Positions 13,970-27,659 are shown, counted from the first letter of the stretch. The stretch: DNA of 64,000 nt from Stenopsyche tienmushanensis (GCA_008973525.1 WACJ01000102.1:930001-994000), one strand, 5' to 3'. Notes: generated from the letters alone by a model not told the origin. Numbers and translations are program-made.

Positions 13970-14365
13970 TTAATCAGTTCATCTGCTAGTTGAAACATCA
14001 AATATTTTCTGGATACGATTAAGTCGTTGTTTCCTTACATAAGATCCTCGGCAATTTATGTTTCAAACTGATGATGAAAAACTTTCTTCCCTTCATAGTT
14101 TTAATACCAAATTTGAATACTGCTTGTGATGTAAATTTATATTGATGTTTTTTTTTGGCAAATATTGAGTAAATCTGTATGATGAAAGATGAAAAAGTCA
14201 TTCATCTTGCTTGCTTCTGGTTCGTATAATAAGTAGCTATTCTGACTATTTTGAATAAAGTTATCCTTAACAGCTGATATCAAATCAACATCACTTTTCT
14301 TATCAAAGCAAATGGATTTCAATATTTTGTTTAGTGGAGTACATCTAGTATCAATTCCAAATTCG
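13970..14365 (-). repeat. Dispersed repeat with decayed minus-strand coding frame, copy 1
   Basis: Similar at the DNA level to 29200-29615 (shared stretches such as AAATATTTTCTGGAT, TAATACCAAATTTG, AGTAAATCTGTAT, TTCTGACTA and TTTGAATAAA). On the minus strand two overlapping frames (14322-14137 and 14201-14019) read KSICFDKKSDVDLISAVKD and, after a shift, a further 60 residues. Two decayed copies with a coding look suggest a transposable element protein. I cannot assign the superfamily. Confidence 0.55.
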
Positions 14366-14828
14366 TTTGGGTTATCAATATATACAAAAATGTTGCGATT
14401 AAACTACCAAACCAAGCGGACAAATGGGTGTTTTGATCGATAAAATCGACCAACACCCACTAAATTGGCCACTCCACGGGTCCAATGATATCTCCTTTTA
14501 GGGTTGTTGGATAAGTTTATGGGACGCTTTGATCGATTTCCTCGAACGGTTTTCTTCGCTTTTTTAAGCCAGGAGCTGCGAAAATATAATGGAATTTGTG
14601 ACTAATCACAACATTGCAGACCTTCAAACCGGACAGGCAGACTGATTCACTTGCCACCTTCGTTCTTATCGATTATTTTAGTCGAAGAGTTAAACGCCGT
14701 CGCATGAACACTGAATCATCGACGAGACCTTTCGTCATTATCCTACATACTTATAAGGCAGCTCTCCGTGACTACGACACATGCTCCGTTCGTTTCTCTT
14801 CTTTTTGTCATTTCTACATTTTTCAAGG

Positions 14829-15109
14829 CTGCTTCTTTATTCTGTATGGCAGCGTGGACTTTGCGAAATCCTCAAACGAATTTTGACCCATTTTCTTTCC
14901 TTGAAAGCCACGGTCGGAACAGACATTTTCGCGTTTCGTACCAGTGTTTGAATCGTTATCGGAATTTACACGAAATGTGCGTAACGGGTTTATATAATCG
15001 CGAAGGTAATTGTCGGCCGCAGGGACCGATGTTAATGGCGTTTCTCGATAATCGTCCGTCGGATCCTCGAGATGCTAATAATCGTAGTGGTTATTTTACT
15101 AGTCATTAA
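14829..15109 (+). other. Candidate orphan 3'-terminal coding exon
   Basis: After a pyrimidine-rich run and CATTTTTCAAG, a plus-strand frame stays open for 94 codons to TAA at 15107-15109. It contains FLESHGRNRHFRVSYQCLNR and NREGNCRPQGPMLMAFLDNR. Codon use looks coding-like and CpG-containing compared with the flanks. No upstream exon or known family was found, so it may be a relic or chance. Confidence 0.3.
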
Positions 15110-16078
15110 ATGGATGACAGAGCACTATAATTTTTATTTATCATTACATAATTCGTAATGAGCACTCGACAGTAATGGCCTATCAATTTTCAATGCGATA
15201 TGGTTTATTCCATCGATTTTACTATCGAGACGGTGACAATTACCAATTAAGCTCGCCGCTCTAACGCGAAGATTACGAAATGTTAAATTGTTGTACAAAC
15301 ATACAAAGTGTGGGTTTTCTCCGTTTCGCTTAAATTCTGCACGGATGCTCAGTACAAATTGTTGCCGTTCGATTGAGCTTTTAAAGCGCGCAAAAGATGT
15401 CGCTACCTTCATACTAAACAAAATGGCGGATGAATAGTTGTTAGGACTATTTTTATCAAAATAATCGGATCACCAGGATCAAAATGTCGACAAACAGTTC
15501 GTATTAGATCACGCAGTGTATAACATAGATCAGGACTTCGAATTATTATTCTTTTCATCTCAGTTTTTGTTCCGAGAAAATGACTGTTTTTATCGGTTTT
15601 CGGTTCAGTTCCGATTGATTAATTTATGATTTTTTAAAAACATTTTTATATGCATTAAAAACTAATTTTTCAGCATAATTTAGATTTTTTAAATTCTTTC
15701 TTTTATAATAAGCATTCTACATTAGTAATAGTATCGAATTTACTCTAATATTTTTGAATTTTTTTTTAACCATTAGTAATATTATCGAATTTACTCTAAT
15801 ATTTTTGAGTTTTTTTTAACCAACAATTGAATGATAAATAATGCGAATTGTGCAAAGTGGCGCATCAAAACTTAGTATTGAATAAATAACATACGATGGA
15901 AATAAATAAGGTAAGGTACAGGTATATATGAGGCACAGGATATCAAAAACAGGATATTTACACTTATATAGTCTTAGGTGGAATATACAGGAAGAGATAA
16001 GCGAAAAAATAACAAAATAATGACTTAAAATTACAAACTAGAATTTGATTTGAAACCAATTTTATATGAAATATCGAT
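15110..16078. other. Intergenic; short direct duplication
   Basis: A minus-strand open frame of 95 codons (15421-15134) has no recognisable product. A 51-bp unit beginning ATTAGTAATAGTATCGAATT is duplicated in tandem at 15721 and 15772. The remainder is AT-rich. Confidence 0.4.
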
Positions 16079-16145
16079 TTAACACATTCCCGTCGGGTTA
16101 CGCATATGTGTGTCTTTCATAGGACGCGGGATATGCACCTGTTTT
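16079..16145. mobile_element. TTAA mini-element, second family, partial copy
   Basis: TTAACACATTCCCGTCGGGT at 16079 repeats the left end of the 11936 element, followed by ACGCATATGTGTGTC. The right end is unclear. Confidence 0.55.
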
Positions 16146-17190
16146 AAACCATAATAGCCTCGTCTCCTGATAGTACTTAAGCTAAGAAAATAATCTGTTG
16201 TTTAAGAATTTCAAATGACCTACACTAGCAAGTACAAAAGCTAAATCATTTTTTTGCAAATACTTTAAAGAACAACTACCGCCAATCCTAAATAAATACA
16301 ATACCATTTTAAATTCTAAATTGATTAAAAATACGATAAACTCTCAAATGCGTCCAGTATGGATTTTTTTAAATAGAAATTAGCAGAAATTCCGAGCTGT
16401 TGCTCTTTTACCACCCACAATTGGGTTAAAGCTTGATGAAAATTTATGAGGGGACATTCCTTATAATTGTTTAAGGACAATCGAATTAATCGATCCGCTC
16501 TTGCGCCTCATAAAATGGCAGATGCAAGTTGCAAACGCCGAGAATGCAGTGGGAGGATGTTTTATTGCACACTTTATTGCTTGTGTACGAGAGCGTCAGC
16601 TCGTTGCACAAAAACAAATCAAATCAATTGTCTTGGTCAAATACGCAATATTCTTGCAAAAATTCAATTAAAAGTGATTTACGTGAAAGATGGAAATATT
16701 TTTGGATTTAAATATCACCAAGCAAAGCGATTTTTAATTCGCCAAGACCAAGATTTTCATTCAATATAACACAAAGCTTGTAAAATTTGGATTAATCCCT
16801 GGTGCTGTTAAAGTGTTATACGATGATGTGACATAATTCTTCAGTCGTGTTGTATAAGTTTTGTATTGTACAAAGGCTGAGTGTACTTTCATTTTCTAAA
16901 TGTTTTCGAATAAATTACGTGAATGCTATCCGAATAATATTTCATTATGTTGAAAAGATGGATACTTGTTCGCTCTAATAAACCAGATTGATGACTAACA
17001 AATGACTTACCTAGACTCAAAGAAGTTATGGTGGGAGGAGCTGTTGCAAGCAAAGGTCAATTGAGTGCAAATTTGAAAAAAATATGGAATACAAATATGA
17101 TATAATATTTTGCAGAGTATGGTCAATTATAATGAACTTTTTAAGTTATTTGTTACTAATAATTTGGTTTATGTTATTAAAATTACTTGA
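16146..17190. other. Intergenic; no gene recognised
   Basis: A 100-codon plus-strand frame at 16467-16769 overlaps a shorter one in another frame; neither resembles a known protein. No RNA gene was seen. Confidence 0.4.
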
Positions 17191-17269
17191 TTTAAAATGT
17201 TAAACCGAAACCGTGTTAAGCGAGAAATGGGTGTATATATTAAGTTGTCTAATACCTCTTTTCTTCATT

Positions 17270-17560
17270 ATCGTTATGTTCAGGTATGGTATCCGATAAC
17301 GAGCTGCTCATTCTTCATATCAGCGATCCAAAAAGCGGACCAATTGAGCCTTATGGCAACTCCGTCCTCTTTTAGGGCTTTTTGCAAAATTTTCTAAGAT
17401 CTTTATGATTTCTATGATATTTTCTATAATATTTTTATGAAATAAATTGGATTTCCGAGAGGAGGGGGCGTTAAGTTAGATACTTGCCACGGGCGCTTCA
17501 TACCCTAGTCACGATTCTGATTTTACCTTTGGGTCCTCGAGCGTCCCCGTAACATTGGTG
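17270..17560 (-). mobile_element. hAT-type MITE family 2, copy 1
   Basis: Contains the family core CATATCAGCGATCCAAAAAG with CGGACC, then CTTTTAGGGCTTTTTGC, and ends with GGGCGCTTCATACCCTAGTC, matching the tip of the 28608 copy in reverse. The far end is diverged. Confidence 0.6.
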
Positions 17561-17569
17561 TCAGAAGTG

Positions 17570-19089
17570 GGGCATATTGTATAATGTTGACAAGTGACGT
17601 ATTTTCAAACGATGGAAGCCATTTTGTTTCATTTAAAGGTGGTATAACTTTAATCATGGACATGTAGCGTTAGCAAAATGTCATCATTTGGGAAAGATGT
17701 CTACGCTTAAAAAAGTTATTGTCAAATTTCTTCGAAGATGTTGAAAGTCTTTCATAAACTGATAATGGCTAACAATATGATAATAACTCATAAACTGCCA
17801 ACATGAAATCATTCAGTCAACAGCAAACAGCCAACATTCATTTGTTAACAGAAATTGTCAGCTAAAAGATGTGGTTGTGTATTGTGTAATATATAATAAA
17901 ATATTCTCGCTACTAGTCTAGTGATTGCTCTATGTTACGTATGCACACACACAGTAGCGGCCGTGCAGCGCATGCGTGTAGCATCTCTATGATGTATGCG
18001 ACGGGCACGGACACATTATAAACGATTCTCTCTTTCTTTCCGACCAATTTCTGCTTGGAGTTTCATTTTTCGTGATGCTTAAATCAATTTGCCCTATCGC
18101 GCCTATATAAGTTTCACTTCAAATATATTCTACAATTATTGAAGAATAAGAATCAAACATCGTAGATGCAACAAAAAACAAGTCCTTCTTTTGATTTTCA
18201 ACAACATATGGTTGGGCTTTTGTAACTTTCTCGGTTCACGGGCAAGTCGGGCGCCATCGACGTCGACCTCGAAGGCCTTTCGTTTTTAGACCGAAAGAGA
18301 GCCGGTCGAGTTGCGACAAGGTCGCTCTGATCTCCATTAGAAGACCTCTAATCGACAGCATGCGACTGGACCGAATGATGCAAATCATAAAAGCCTTCGT
18401 TGGTGCGAATCCGCCATCTGGCCATCTTGCCATAGTCAGAATCTCTTTAAGATCGAATCTATCAGGGCCGCATGAAAACCGACAACCACTAAAAACCGCA
18501 AGACATTTATATTTTCACAGGGGAAGCAGTTGAGCACCGTTCCGGATAAGACGCAGAATTGTTAACAAAGATAAGCATCGTCCTAGATCTCGCTTACGAG
18601 GAAAATCGACGAGGGCAGGAAACGATCGCTCGCGTTAGGATGATCATAGACACTCAAATATTTGCGTAGGCGCTCTTTGAAAATATCGGAAAAACCGACT
18701 TAAAGAAAAATACTATAATATTTGATCAGTGACGATGTTTTTACGTCCAACACGCGCTTTGTCAGAGCGCAAATAGTGTTTTACGTCGTTGACAATTTAA
18801 ATTAATAAGTATACCAGCAGCGGGCTTAACTGAAGACAACCGAAGAATTTGCATAAGACCTCGGGATCTATGCGAATTGACGGCTATATAGGTAACATAT
18901 ATTTAAATAGACCCATATAAGACATTCCGACGCGTGGAATTGCGAAGGCAAAAACGACTGCATTAGGCGCCAAAAAAATATTTCCAATAAAATTAATGGA
19001 TCGATTAAACTTGAACTCCATATTCATCTGATCAAGGTAAAATTTGTAAAAGCAATCAATTATTTCTCGCACACATGGATGATCTTTCA
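17570..19089. other. Intergenic; G+C-richer patch, no gene recognised
   Basis: The patch 18200-18620 is stop-poor on both strands: a plus frame of about 97 codons containing KAFVGANPPSGHLAIVRI, and a 65-codon minus frame. I cannot assign either. It may be an old coding relic. Confidence 0.35.
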
Positions 19090-19093
19090 TTAA

Positions 19094-19445
19094 CTCCTTA
19101 GAGAGGTAAGACACAGTGTTGTGTCCGAATTCCAGTGATTCAGAAAGAGCATTTTTACACGTTGAGCTCGAAGAGAAACAAAGACGGAGAAAGTATCTTG
19201 CGTACGTCGTGCGATTGTATAGATCGTTAATCCAAATTTATCGACTAATAATGACATGGGAATGATATAAAAATTCTATTTCAAGTGTATTATTTATGTT
19301 TATGCAAACAAATGACCGAATATTGTGTGCTATCGACAGTGTTTATTTATTTATATACAAGCTTCATACACGCTGCGACGGTCCTGACAGATAAGTGGAT
19401 TTGTACGAGTGGCTTGGATGATAAGTGGCGGACATACAAATACAA
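19094..19445. mobile_element. TTAA-element family 1, copy truncated at one end
   Basis: TTAA at 19090-19093, then the family left end (GGTAAGACACAGTGTTGTGT, AGAAAGAGCATTTTTACACG) and core (ACGCTGCGACGGTCCTGACA, GTGGCGGACATACAAATAC). Compared with 33379-33801 the last segment to the other TTAA is missing. Confidence 0.7.
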
Positions 19446-21399
19446 AGAATATCACTATGGTCTATATTTTGATCTGAACTGTTCCTTGTTGCTTATAAAT
19501 TATAGATAAAATTTCAATCAAAGATGGTTTAAGTGCATATTCAGGATGACTTATCAGCAGAAAAATGTTTTATTGTTATTGCCTTTTCAATTAATATTTC
19601 TTCTATTCTGTTATCTTTCATTTCGGATTTCCATTATTGAATTTGCGATTCAAAGTGCAAACCTTTTGCGTTAATTTATAAAAGTTCGAATTCGCAAACA
19701 GCTTCAAATAAACGTTAACAGAATTTAAGCTGGCGACAAAATCCTCTTATAATAAACGCCTCTTCAAAGTATTGTATTATTAGCCAATTGTATTATCGGC
19801 AGAGTGTATAGATTAGTCGTCCAATGATCCTTTATAGAATTTTTGCCAACTAAATTGGTTAACATAATCGTAGCTGAAAAGCGTAAATTTCACAAATATC
19901 TCCCGATCAATCCATTTTATAGCCTTGCTGAATTCCCGACGATAGATTTTCGAATGATACAATGTCTGAAGAATTATACATCCTAATTTGAATAATATTC
20001 TATTTGAAATTAAAAGCGTGGCATTGAAAAAAAAGCTCTATATAGAATGATCATACATGTACGGTCATACTCTTTCCAGAACAATATATTTCTTGACTGA
20101 TCTAATTGACTTGTCACCCAAATATAAGGCAATCTGAATTTATTTTCCGATTATATTAGTTAGACATAGACTAAAGCTGGTAACATTTAATATAGCGTCA
20201 AATTAAAAAAAAATGTTCTGTTGGTATTTGGGTTAATTGGAAAGTGATTGTTGAATCATGCGATTTTTGTTGTTTCATCATTTCATTAATTTTACACAAA
20301 CAAATTACAGTCAATTCGTATGCAAAAACTCTATAGATTTCCAACTGTAACGGGCGATATTAATTCGCAGTTATTATTCTATTCGCTCGGCCAATTTGTT
20401 TTTAACGGCTTTTTTTCTGTTATTAACAAAATATTCCTGAGAAAATGAATCAGGAAAAAGTCATGTTCTCGTGTTTATCGTTCCATTTTTTCTTTGTTTA
20501 ATGTCCAAATGGTAAAAACGTGTTAGACGAGATCATCAAATAATATATTCGCCGGGCGTCGGACGTAACCGCGACTTCGTGTCCTATGCATACGAGGTTG
20601 CTAAAGGTCAGTAGCCTCGACTTAATAAATCACTCTTCGCATACAAAATTTTCAAATAATCGTCTGAGAGAAGCGATTATTCCTTGATAACAGGTGGTAA
20701 ACGAAGAAGATCCCATTGGATCGTTGAGCGTTTTTCGATGACACCGATTTGTCCGAGTTGCTGATTTTTCTGCAGTGTTTCGGTTCTCGACCCTCGTAAT
20801 CGACTATGGAGCGAATTTAAACATTCGTCGTTCTACTTCCTTCCTGCTGATTGCCGCCATTCACGGTCGCACATATTTGTGTGAAGGTGAAAACGCAAAT
20901 TCTTTATTTGCCATCAATAACGGACAAAAGTATTGTCTGTGACATATCACGGTTGTCCGACCTTCAATGAAGTATTTCGACAGAAAAAAAACCGACAGTT
21001 TTCACCATCGCAAATGTTCTAGATTCTAGAACTCTAAAAATTGGATGCAGCAAGGCTATGCTGTCCGCGATGTGTGGCCTGAATGCAGATCAAACAATCC
21101 CGCTTAAGACATTAACAATGGTCAATAATACTATCAATGGCATCTGAAACGATCGTCGCTTTTCAAATGAAACAATCCAGTAGAAAAACATTTCAGCATG
21201 CAAATCATAAATAGATAGATAGATAAAGCAGACAAGGCTCCTTAAAAGTCAAATTATTTAAGTTAAATATCGTCAATCCACATGTGATAATTTCATAAAA
21301 TTGTTCGCTAAAGGTTAACATTTTAATTTAACATTAATGTAATTTATAGGAATATCTCCTATGGCCTTTTTTATAGCAAACTCCCGGATAATGAAAGAA
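19446..21399. other. Intergenic; no gene recognised
   Basis: Mostly AT-rich; 20540-21060 is a little richer in G+C, without a convincing frame. Nothing else identified. Confidence 0.45.
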
Positions 21400-21700
21400 A
21401 CCACTTATCATCTGTACAAATCCACTTATCTGTCGGGACCGTCGCAGCGTGTATGAAGTTTGTATATAAATATATAAACACTTTTGGATAGCACACAATA
21501 TTCGGTCATTTCTTCTAGTAAACATAAACTTGAAATCAATTAATTTGAGTTATCATTATTAGTTGATAAATTTGGGTTAACAATCTATACAATCGTACAA
21601 TATACGCAAGATACTCCCTCCGTCTCTGTTTCTCTCCAAAATCAACGTGCAAGACACTCTCAGTCTCTGTCTATCTCAGAACTCAACGTGTAATAATGAT
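21400..21700. mobile_element. TTAA-element family 1, degenerate copy, reverse orientation
   Basis: Shares CTGTCGGGACCGTCGCAGCG, GATAGCACACAATATTCGGT and GATAAATTTGGGTTAAC with the 33379-33801 element. Neither TTAA end is clear. Confidence 0.65.
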
Positions 21701-24595
21701 TTATTATAGAAAATTTAGTTGCAAAGATTTACAGAAATGACTGCACTATATTTTTGAAATAAAAAAATCCTTTTTTTTTACTATTTCTGATCAATATTAA
21801 AGCATTTGTAGGGCAAATAAACGGTATGTCTGTTATCATAATTTAATATAAGCTTCATAATCTATGATGTAACCATTTCAGATATGAATGTCATAACATT
21901 AAGCCATAAAAGATTTTAAAAAACTAGCCTAAATTGTACTCAATCCTTATTTAATTTGTTAAAATCAATTTACAGTAAAAATTAAATATTTAATCCCAAT
22001 ACAATTCTGTTTGAAAGCATAACACTGTAATATTAACACATTATCGTCGGGCTACGCATAGTATTGTCCTTCGCTTGATGAAGGGCTTATTTGCGTTAAA
22101 TTTGCAATATTAGAAAAAATGTAGAAAAAAGTCACTTTTTAATTAATGAGTAGTGATTTCGTAAAGTTCGTGCTAAAAACGATTCAAAAAGAAAATAATT
22201 TAGACATACATAATAGAACGGGATCGATAATCAAAAATATTCAGTGTTTTGTATAAAGATTATATAGCACACAGGGAAAAGATGAATGATTATGTCAAAA
22301 ATATTTCATCAGCTTTCATTCCATGCTCAAATATATGTATATTCATCAAAACAGCTACAGGTTTATTTTTATCAAATAGACATTTTATAACGCGTTTAAT
22401 TCATGGTTTGAGCGGAAATTAATCTAAAGTGGCTATGCAAATTAACGAAAAACGTTTCGGAATCGCGAATTTTATCAAATAAACCGTCTAGGAAACGAAT
22501 GTTGCTTTAAAACGTCGTAAAAAATCCATCAGAAATTATAAGAATTAAGAGACGTAGCTTAATTTACGCGGTTTTTCAGTTCGAAAATATTAATGTAATA
22601 TTATTTTGTTATTGAATAATTGCATAGTGTGGAAGAAAGCCCGCTTATTAATCTGGATTGTTTGCTGATAATTGTAATTACGGTGAAATTAAGAGAATCG
22701 CCTTAAATTGCACGTCAAAGATAATGTAATAAGAGAAAATCTAAACAAGAAAAGTGAAACTCATGTATTATTCTTGGCAACGCCCGTTTAATACAACATG
22801 TAGAATTGGATGATTCTGATATTGAAAAAACGTTTTTAGAACCTGAGATGAATGATGAAGGTTCGATTGGAATTATATGTATGTCCTTTGAATGGTAAAA
22901 TCTTTTTGTTCCAATCCATTATTGTTCTTCGATTTTTCCCATTACAATTTATTTTTTTAGATAAGTGTGCATAATCGTAAATTATCATTTGTTTTTCTCT
23001 AATTGTGATTTACTACAAATGCAGATGATTTATTGGTCTCCATAAGACTTCATTAATTTTAATTGTTGTTTTTTGTATTAAAACACCCAATATATTCATT
23101 TTATCGATAAGTGAGCATTTACGACAATTCTTCAAGAGCTCACCGAGGATCTGATTTGATTAGTGATCAATGATGAAACAATGGACTTTTTCGCATTGCA
23201 AAAACATTGACCTGGCATCAGAAATTGTAATAAAACCGTACCTTTATTTGTATATTTTATTACCTCACTATTAACAGCTGTAATTCAGTACCTTCCGTAT
23301 CTTTGTTCGATTTTGGCTAAACTAGTTTTGTTCTATGGTGGATTTGCTCCGTGCAGTTGACGCAGATGTGGAAATAACGTTGTTTTATTGAATTAGCACG
23401 TCATAGTATCTTATCAAACTTATGTAATACCGATAAGTAAAAAAGTGCTTGGTGGCCTGCAGTATAAAAATAAGTCCTATGGGTATTTTTAGAGATAAAT
23501 CACAAAGATATAAGACCTCAAATACGTACAAACATATACGGCTGCTTGGCAGAAGGCGGTGGCGATTTGAGGGAGTCAGAGGCGGTTAAACCTCGTATAT
23601 AGGCTTGGATAAAATATTTTAATGTCGAAGGACAACTGGGACGAAATATGAGGATGAGAGCTCAAGTTGAGTGCAGCATTCGCAAAATTGCTGCATTTGA
23701 CGATGGGTAAAAAATAAAGCAAAAGAGGATTCGGTTCTGGGCCGGCTTTGTCGTCGGCTTACGACGCGTGGGCATAGAGGAATGTCGATTAGTCGTCGTG
23801 CTTCGCCAGATTAATTTGCATAATTATGATTAAAAATGTCACAATGCTTTTTTTAAAGATTGATACACGCACTGACAGAAGAAGGATGATAAAAAGGGAC
23901 AAACTCCCATCTAAAAATATTTAATGAAGGTCCAAAACATACCAACAAAAGTCAACACTTCTGGGATGGGGAACTGGGATGATTAGTTCTCTGGTTCAAA
24001 TAATTCAGCATATTGTAGCAAAAAGCTGTTATATTTTATGCCCGATGTAATATATAATATATGCCCCATATTTTCTCACCTTCTGGTTTTTATAGACATT
24101 TGGTGTAAAAACATTTTCTGCAGCACAGTTAAAAGAAAAATATCATACTAAAAATAGGTTTTTCCACACATATGATGCTAAATTATTTTTTACTACAAAG
24201 GTATAAAAACAGACCAAAAAAAGATAAAATATTTTATGGAGTGAAAGGATAAAAAATTTCTTACGAAACATGAAGGAAAACGTAATTTCCCATATAAATT
24301 CTATTTAAAAAAAAATCAGGATTTGGCCAGACCACTTTAATTGATTTTAGGTATATAAATAGAAGTATTAATTTCTATTGAAACACAAAGGATCCCGAAC
24401 CTTTTTTTAAACTCTAAATTCTGTTAAACCCTTGAATGAACAAAGTCAGGGAGATTTGGTAAGATCTATACATGGGTCATATTAAAAAAGCTCATCGCAA
24501 AAGCAAAATGGTCTGGCCGGATCATCTTATTGACAGAAGGGTTAAATTATTTTTATAGCATACACTTTGGGTTCAAATTGTGTTCAACCAGGTTC
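21701..24595. other. Intergenic; one mini-element end
   Basis: A TTAACACATTATCGTCGGGC sequence at 22035-22054 matches the left end of the 129-bp TTAA mini-element. Segment 23540-23830 is richer in G+C without a recognised product. The rest is AT-rich, with nothing identified. Confidence 0.4.
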
Positions 24596-24850
24596 ATGGC
24601 TAATATATAAAAATGAATTGGGTTTTGTTCGTTCGAAATGCGCTACCATACTGTTCATCGGATTGCGATAAAACTTCGTCCACTTATTGCTAAGAATTTC
24701 GCGAGTAACATAGGCATAGTCAATATATAAAAATCAATGTTTTTTGTTCGTATTTAATACACTGTCATACCGTTCATTCGATTGCGATAAAACTTTTCCA
24801 ACTTATTGTTTGCACTTTCTTAAATAATATAGTGCAATTAACTTTAAGTA
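24596..24850 (-). repeat. Two tandem retroposon-like tails (about 120 bp each)
   Basis: Two adjacent units, each with ATATATAAAAATSAAT, TTTTGTTCG, and GTTCATCGGATTGCGATAAAACTT or its variant, at 24596-24717 and 24718-24840. A decayed third may follow. The same module, in the opposite orientation, is at 27105-27195 and 56225-56330. Confidence 0.6.
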
Positions 24851-27104
24851 GATCTTATATATAAACATCGATATTTGTTCATATTTATAATAAAACCAAC
24901 AAAATATCATTTCTAATTAAATAAGATAACTCTTTCATATTTAAAACAATATTTTTAGAATTATTACTTCTGTGGCAGTAGGGCGCCGGGTACCAGCTAT
25001 CAATTATTAGCATTGTTAATTGAAATATAAAATAATTTAAAAAGAAATCGATTTTGCCTTTATCGCATTCGTTTGAGACTGTAGCGTCTATGTATCGCTA
25101 CGTCGCACTCTTGGCGGAAATATCGCGTTTTTAATATTCAGTCTATCTTCATTTATTCGAAGATGGTGTTGGGAAAACATCCTAAATTATAATTACTTAA
25201 CGATCGAATTTTGCTACTATAATTTTTGTTTAGCAAAGTAATTGTTATCAAATTTCTTTTTATCTAGAGCTATAAGAACGCTTTGCCTATTAAGGTCACT
25301 ATTACTATCCAGCTTATGCTCAAAATTGCCTGGAATTTTGACATCATTTAATGAATACAAATGTTCTGATTTTGCAATACGATTTTAAGCAAGTTTGTGT
25401 AAAAAATCCTTAGGTAAAATTAAAAATTTATATTCCACATGGTGCTGAATGGCTCAATCAAAATGGTCTGAATATTTTTATATTTGTTGTAGATTTTTAA
25501 GGAAGAAATTATAGATGTTGAGCTAACAAAAAATATAGAATGGGCAAAAATATTGCTGATTTTTATTATACAACGTTTGCCATACAAAGTAATAAATCGA
25601 GATTTATTCCTATATAAAAAAGATATTAATATATCAACATGAAACACGAATAGATGAACTTTTATATAGAGAAAGCCCATAAGGAAGCTATTTGGACAAC
25701 TATCAATATTTCATTGTGTATTTTTTATTTAATAGATCAACGTCGTTGAGTTTTTTTAAAGTCAGTTGCAAATCCATAGCTTAAAATTTGTATGATTTAA
25801 ATATTCCTGCAATACTACGAAATTATCTTTCATTCAATTTCCCGTATGCAAATAAGACGTTTGTTCCTTAAATGGCAACTAATTATAATTGTCGAGGATT
25901 GATTGTTTTTATTCACGCTTTATAATATAATACGACACTTTGAAGTCGATATTTTTATGCTTTTATTTATAAAGCAAGCCAGCAAGTATCCGAGTTTCAC
26001 TTTGAGTAACTGTGGATATAAATATTGCATTAATTCAAGAAAGTATATTTTTTTTAGATTTAAAACGTTATTTTTAGTTTAATAAGTCTCATCCTAGGAA
26101 TTCATCCCTTAAATTTAAATCATAAATTGGTAATGATGTCAAAGCTCTCCATTTGGATGCCTCATGATTTAATCCCAGATTTTTGCTCGCCAGGCAAAAA
26201 CTATTATTGGAAGTCATATGATGGATTGGATAAACTTAATTTGTTTGCAAAAAAACCGCAATTACTTTCGCATCGACCCAATACATTTCGCGATCATAAA
26301 TAGGTCGCAATACGCAATTTTAAAATAGTCAATGTGATTGATACAATTTCCTTCCTGTGATTGATAATATACCTTCGCAATTTTAACACCTTGTCTGGCG
26401 CGCGTGATAAAAGATTGAAAACAGCTGCTCTAAATAGGCTCAAGAATGGGACATTCATAAAGGTATTCCATTAATAGATGAAGTTTGAAGATATGCAACT
26501 GTATTACTGAAGATACTGCGGAAGTTGTCCTCGAGCAGGTTGGAATGCGACAGAATAGAAATAAAGAAAAACCCAAATGCGTGTCTTCCAATTCTTATTT
26601 TTTAACGCCACAAAAAAAATGCAACCGGAAGACTCAATATTTCATCTCCACTAATGACAGCGCACGAAACCAATTAATTATTGCTAATTTTGTGGAATTT
26701 TAGCGATAAAGCACCATTTTGGCGATGTAAAAAATGGCGTTTCACTCAACGCACAAGAACGGTACTTCCTTATTTCTAGCAGAAAATGGAACGACTACTA
26801 AGGCAAAACCGGTAGATAGTAGGAAAATGGATTATCCATATTTGCTATAGCGATTGTTTAACGTTTTATAGCTTTGGGAAAAATGGAGGCTGTCTACTGC
26901 GCTATTTCATGGAATACTTCTCGTGGGGGAACAACAATGAAAATATCATTGATAATGCATATAAAAAAATATATAATACTACCGAATACACGGCATGCGT
27001 TGCAATGCCAGGTATTCATTTCACCAGACCAATATGCGCCAACATGGTGCCATACATCCATACAATATTTTTACTATATCTATGTTATTCCCGCAGGTGT
27101 AAAA
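24851..27104. other. Intergenic; no gene recognised
   Basis: AT-rich with short open frames (25420-25680 minus, 26485-26703 plus, 26874-27158 plus) that lack any family resemblance I can see. Confidence 0.45.
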
Positions 27105-27195
27105 AGTAAGTTGAAAAGGTTTTATCGCAATCGGATGAACGGTATGGAAGCGCATTAAATACGGACAAACAGACATTGATTTTTATATATTAGAT
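27105..27195 (+). repeat. Retroposon-like 3' tail, single copy
   Basis: Contains ATCGCAATCGGATGAACGGT, then ACGGACAAACAGACATTGAT and TTTTTATATATTAG. It matches 24596-24850 in reverse complement and 56225-56330 directly. Confidence 0.55.
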
Positions 27196-27659
27196 TTTTT
27201 GGCTTCAGAATTGCGAATGTAACATTCGTAACTTCGGTCGAAATCTCTTTTTTCTCAAATTTAACATCCTCTAGAATAACTTTTAGCATGTAATCTTCAA
27301 TCGATATATTTTAAAAGTATTCTTGTTTAGAAACATAGATTCTATGTATAAGCGTGCAAAATGGGAATGACGACAAATTCGTTCTGACGATAATTCAATA
27401 TTGATTGCTATACTAAATGCGGTTATTGAGATTGTGTCGTTTGATTCATGCAGCATACGTTTTATATTGACACTTTCAGCACTCTGATTAAAATTTGAAT
27501 TGTAAGTGTCCGAATTATAATTCTCGAATTAGATTAACACAGCATTAGCGATAGCTAATGCATTTTTGTGGTTTTTCTTAAAGTTTGTCGTATATCAATT
27601 GAAGTTTCTATTGATTTAAAGAAATTCCGCCACTACATATGTAACGACCTAATAATACG

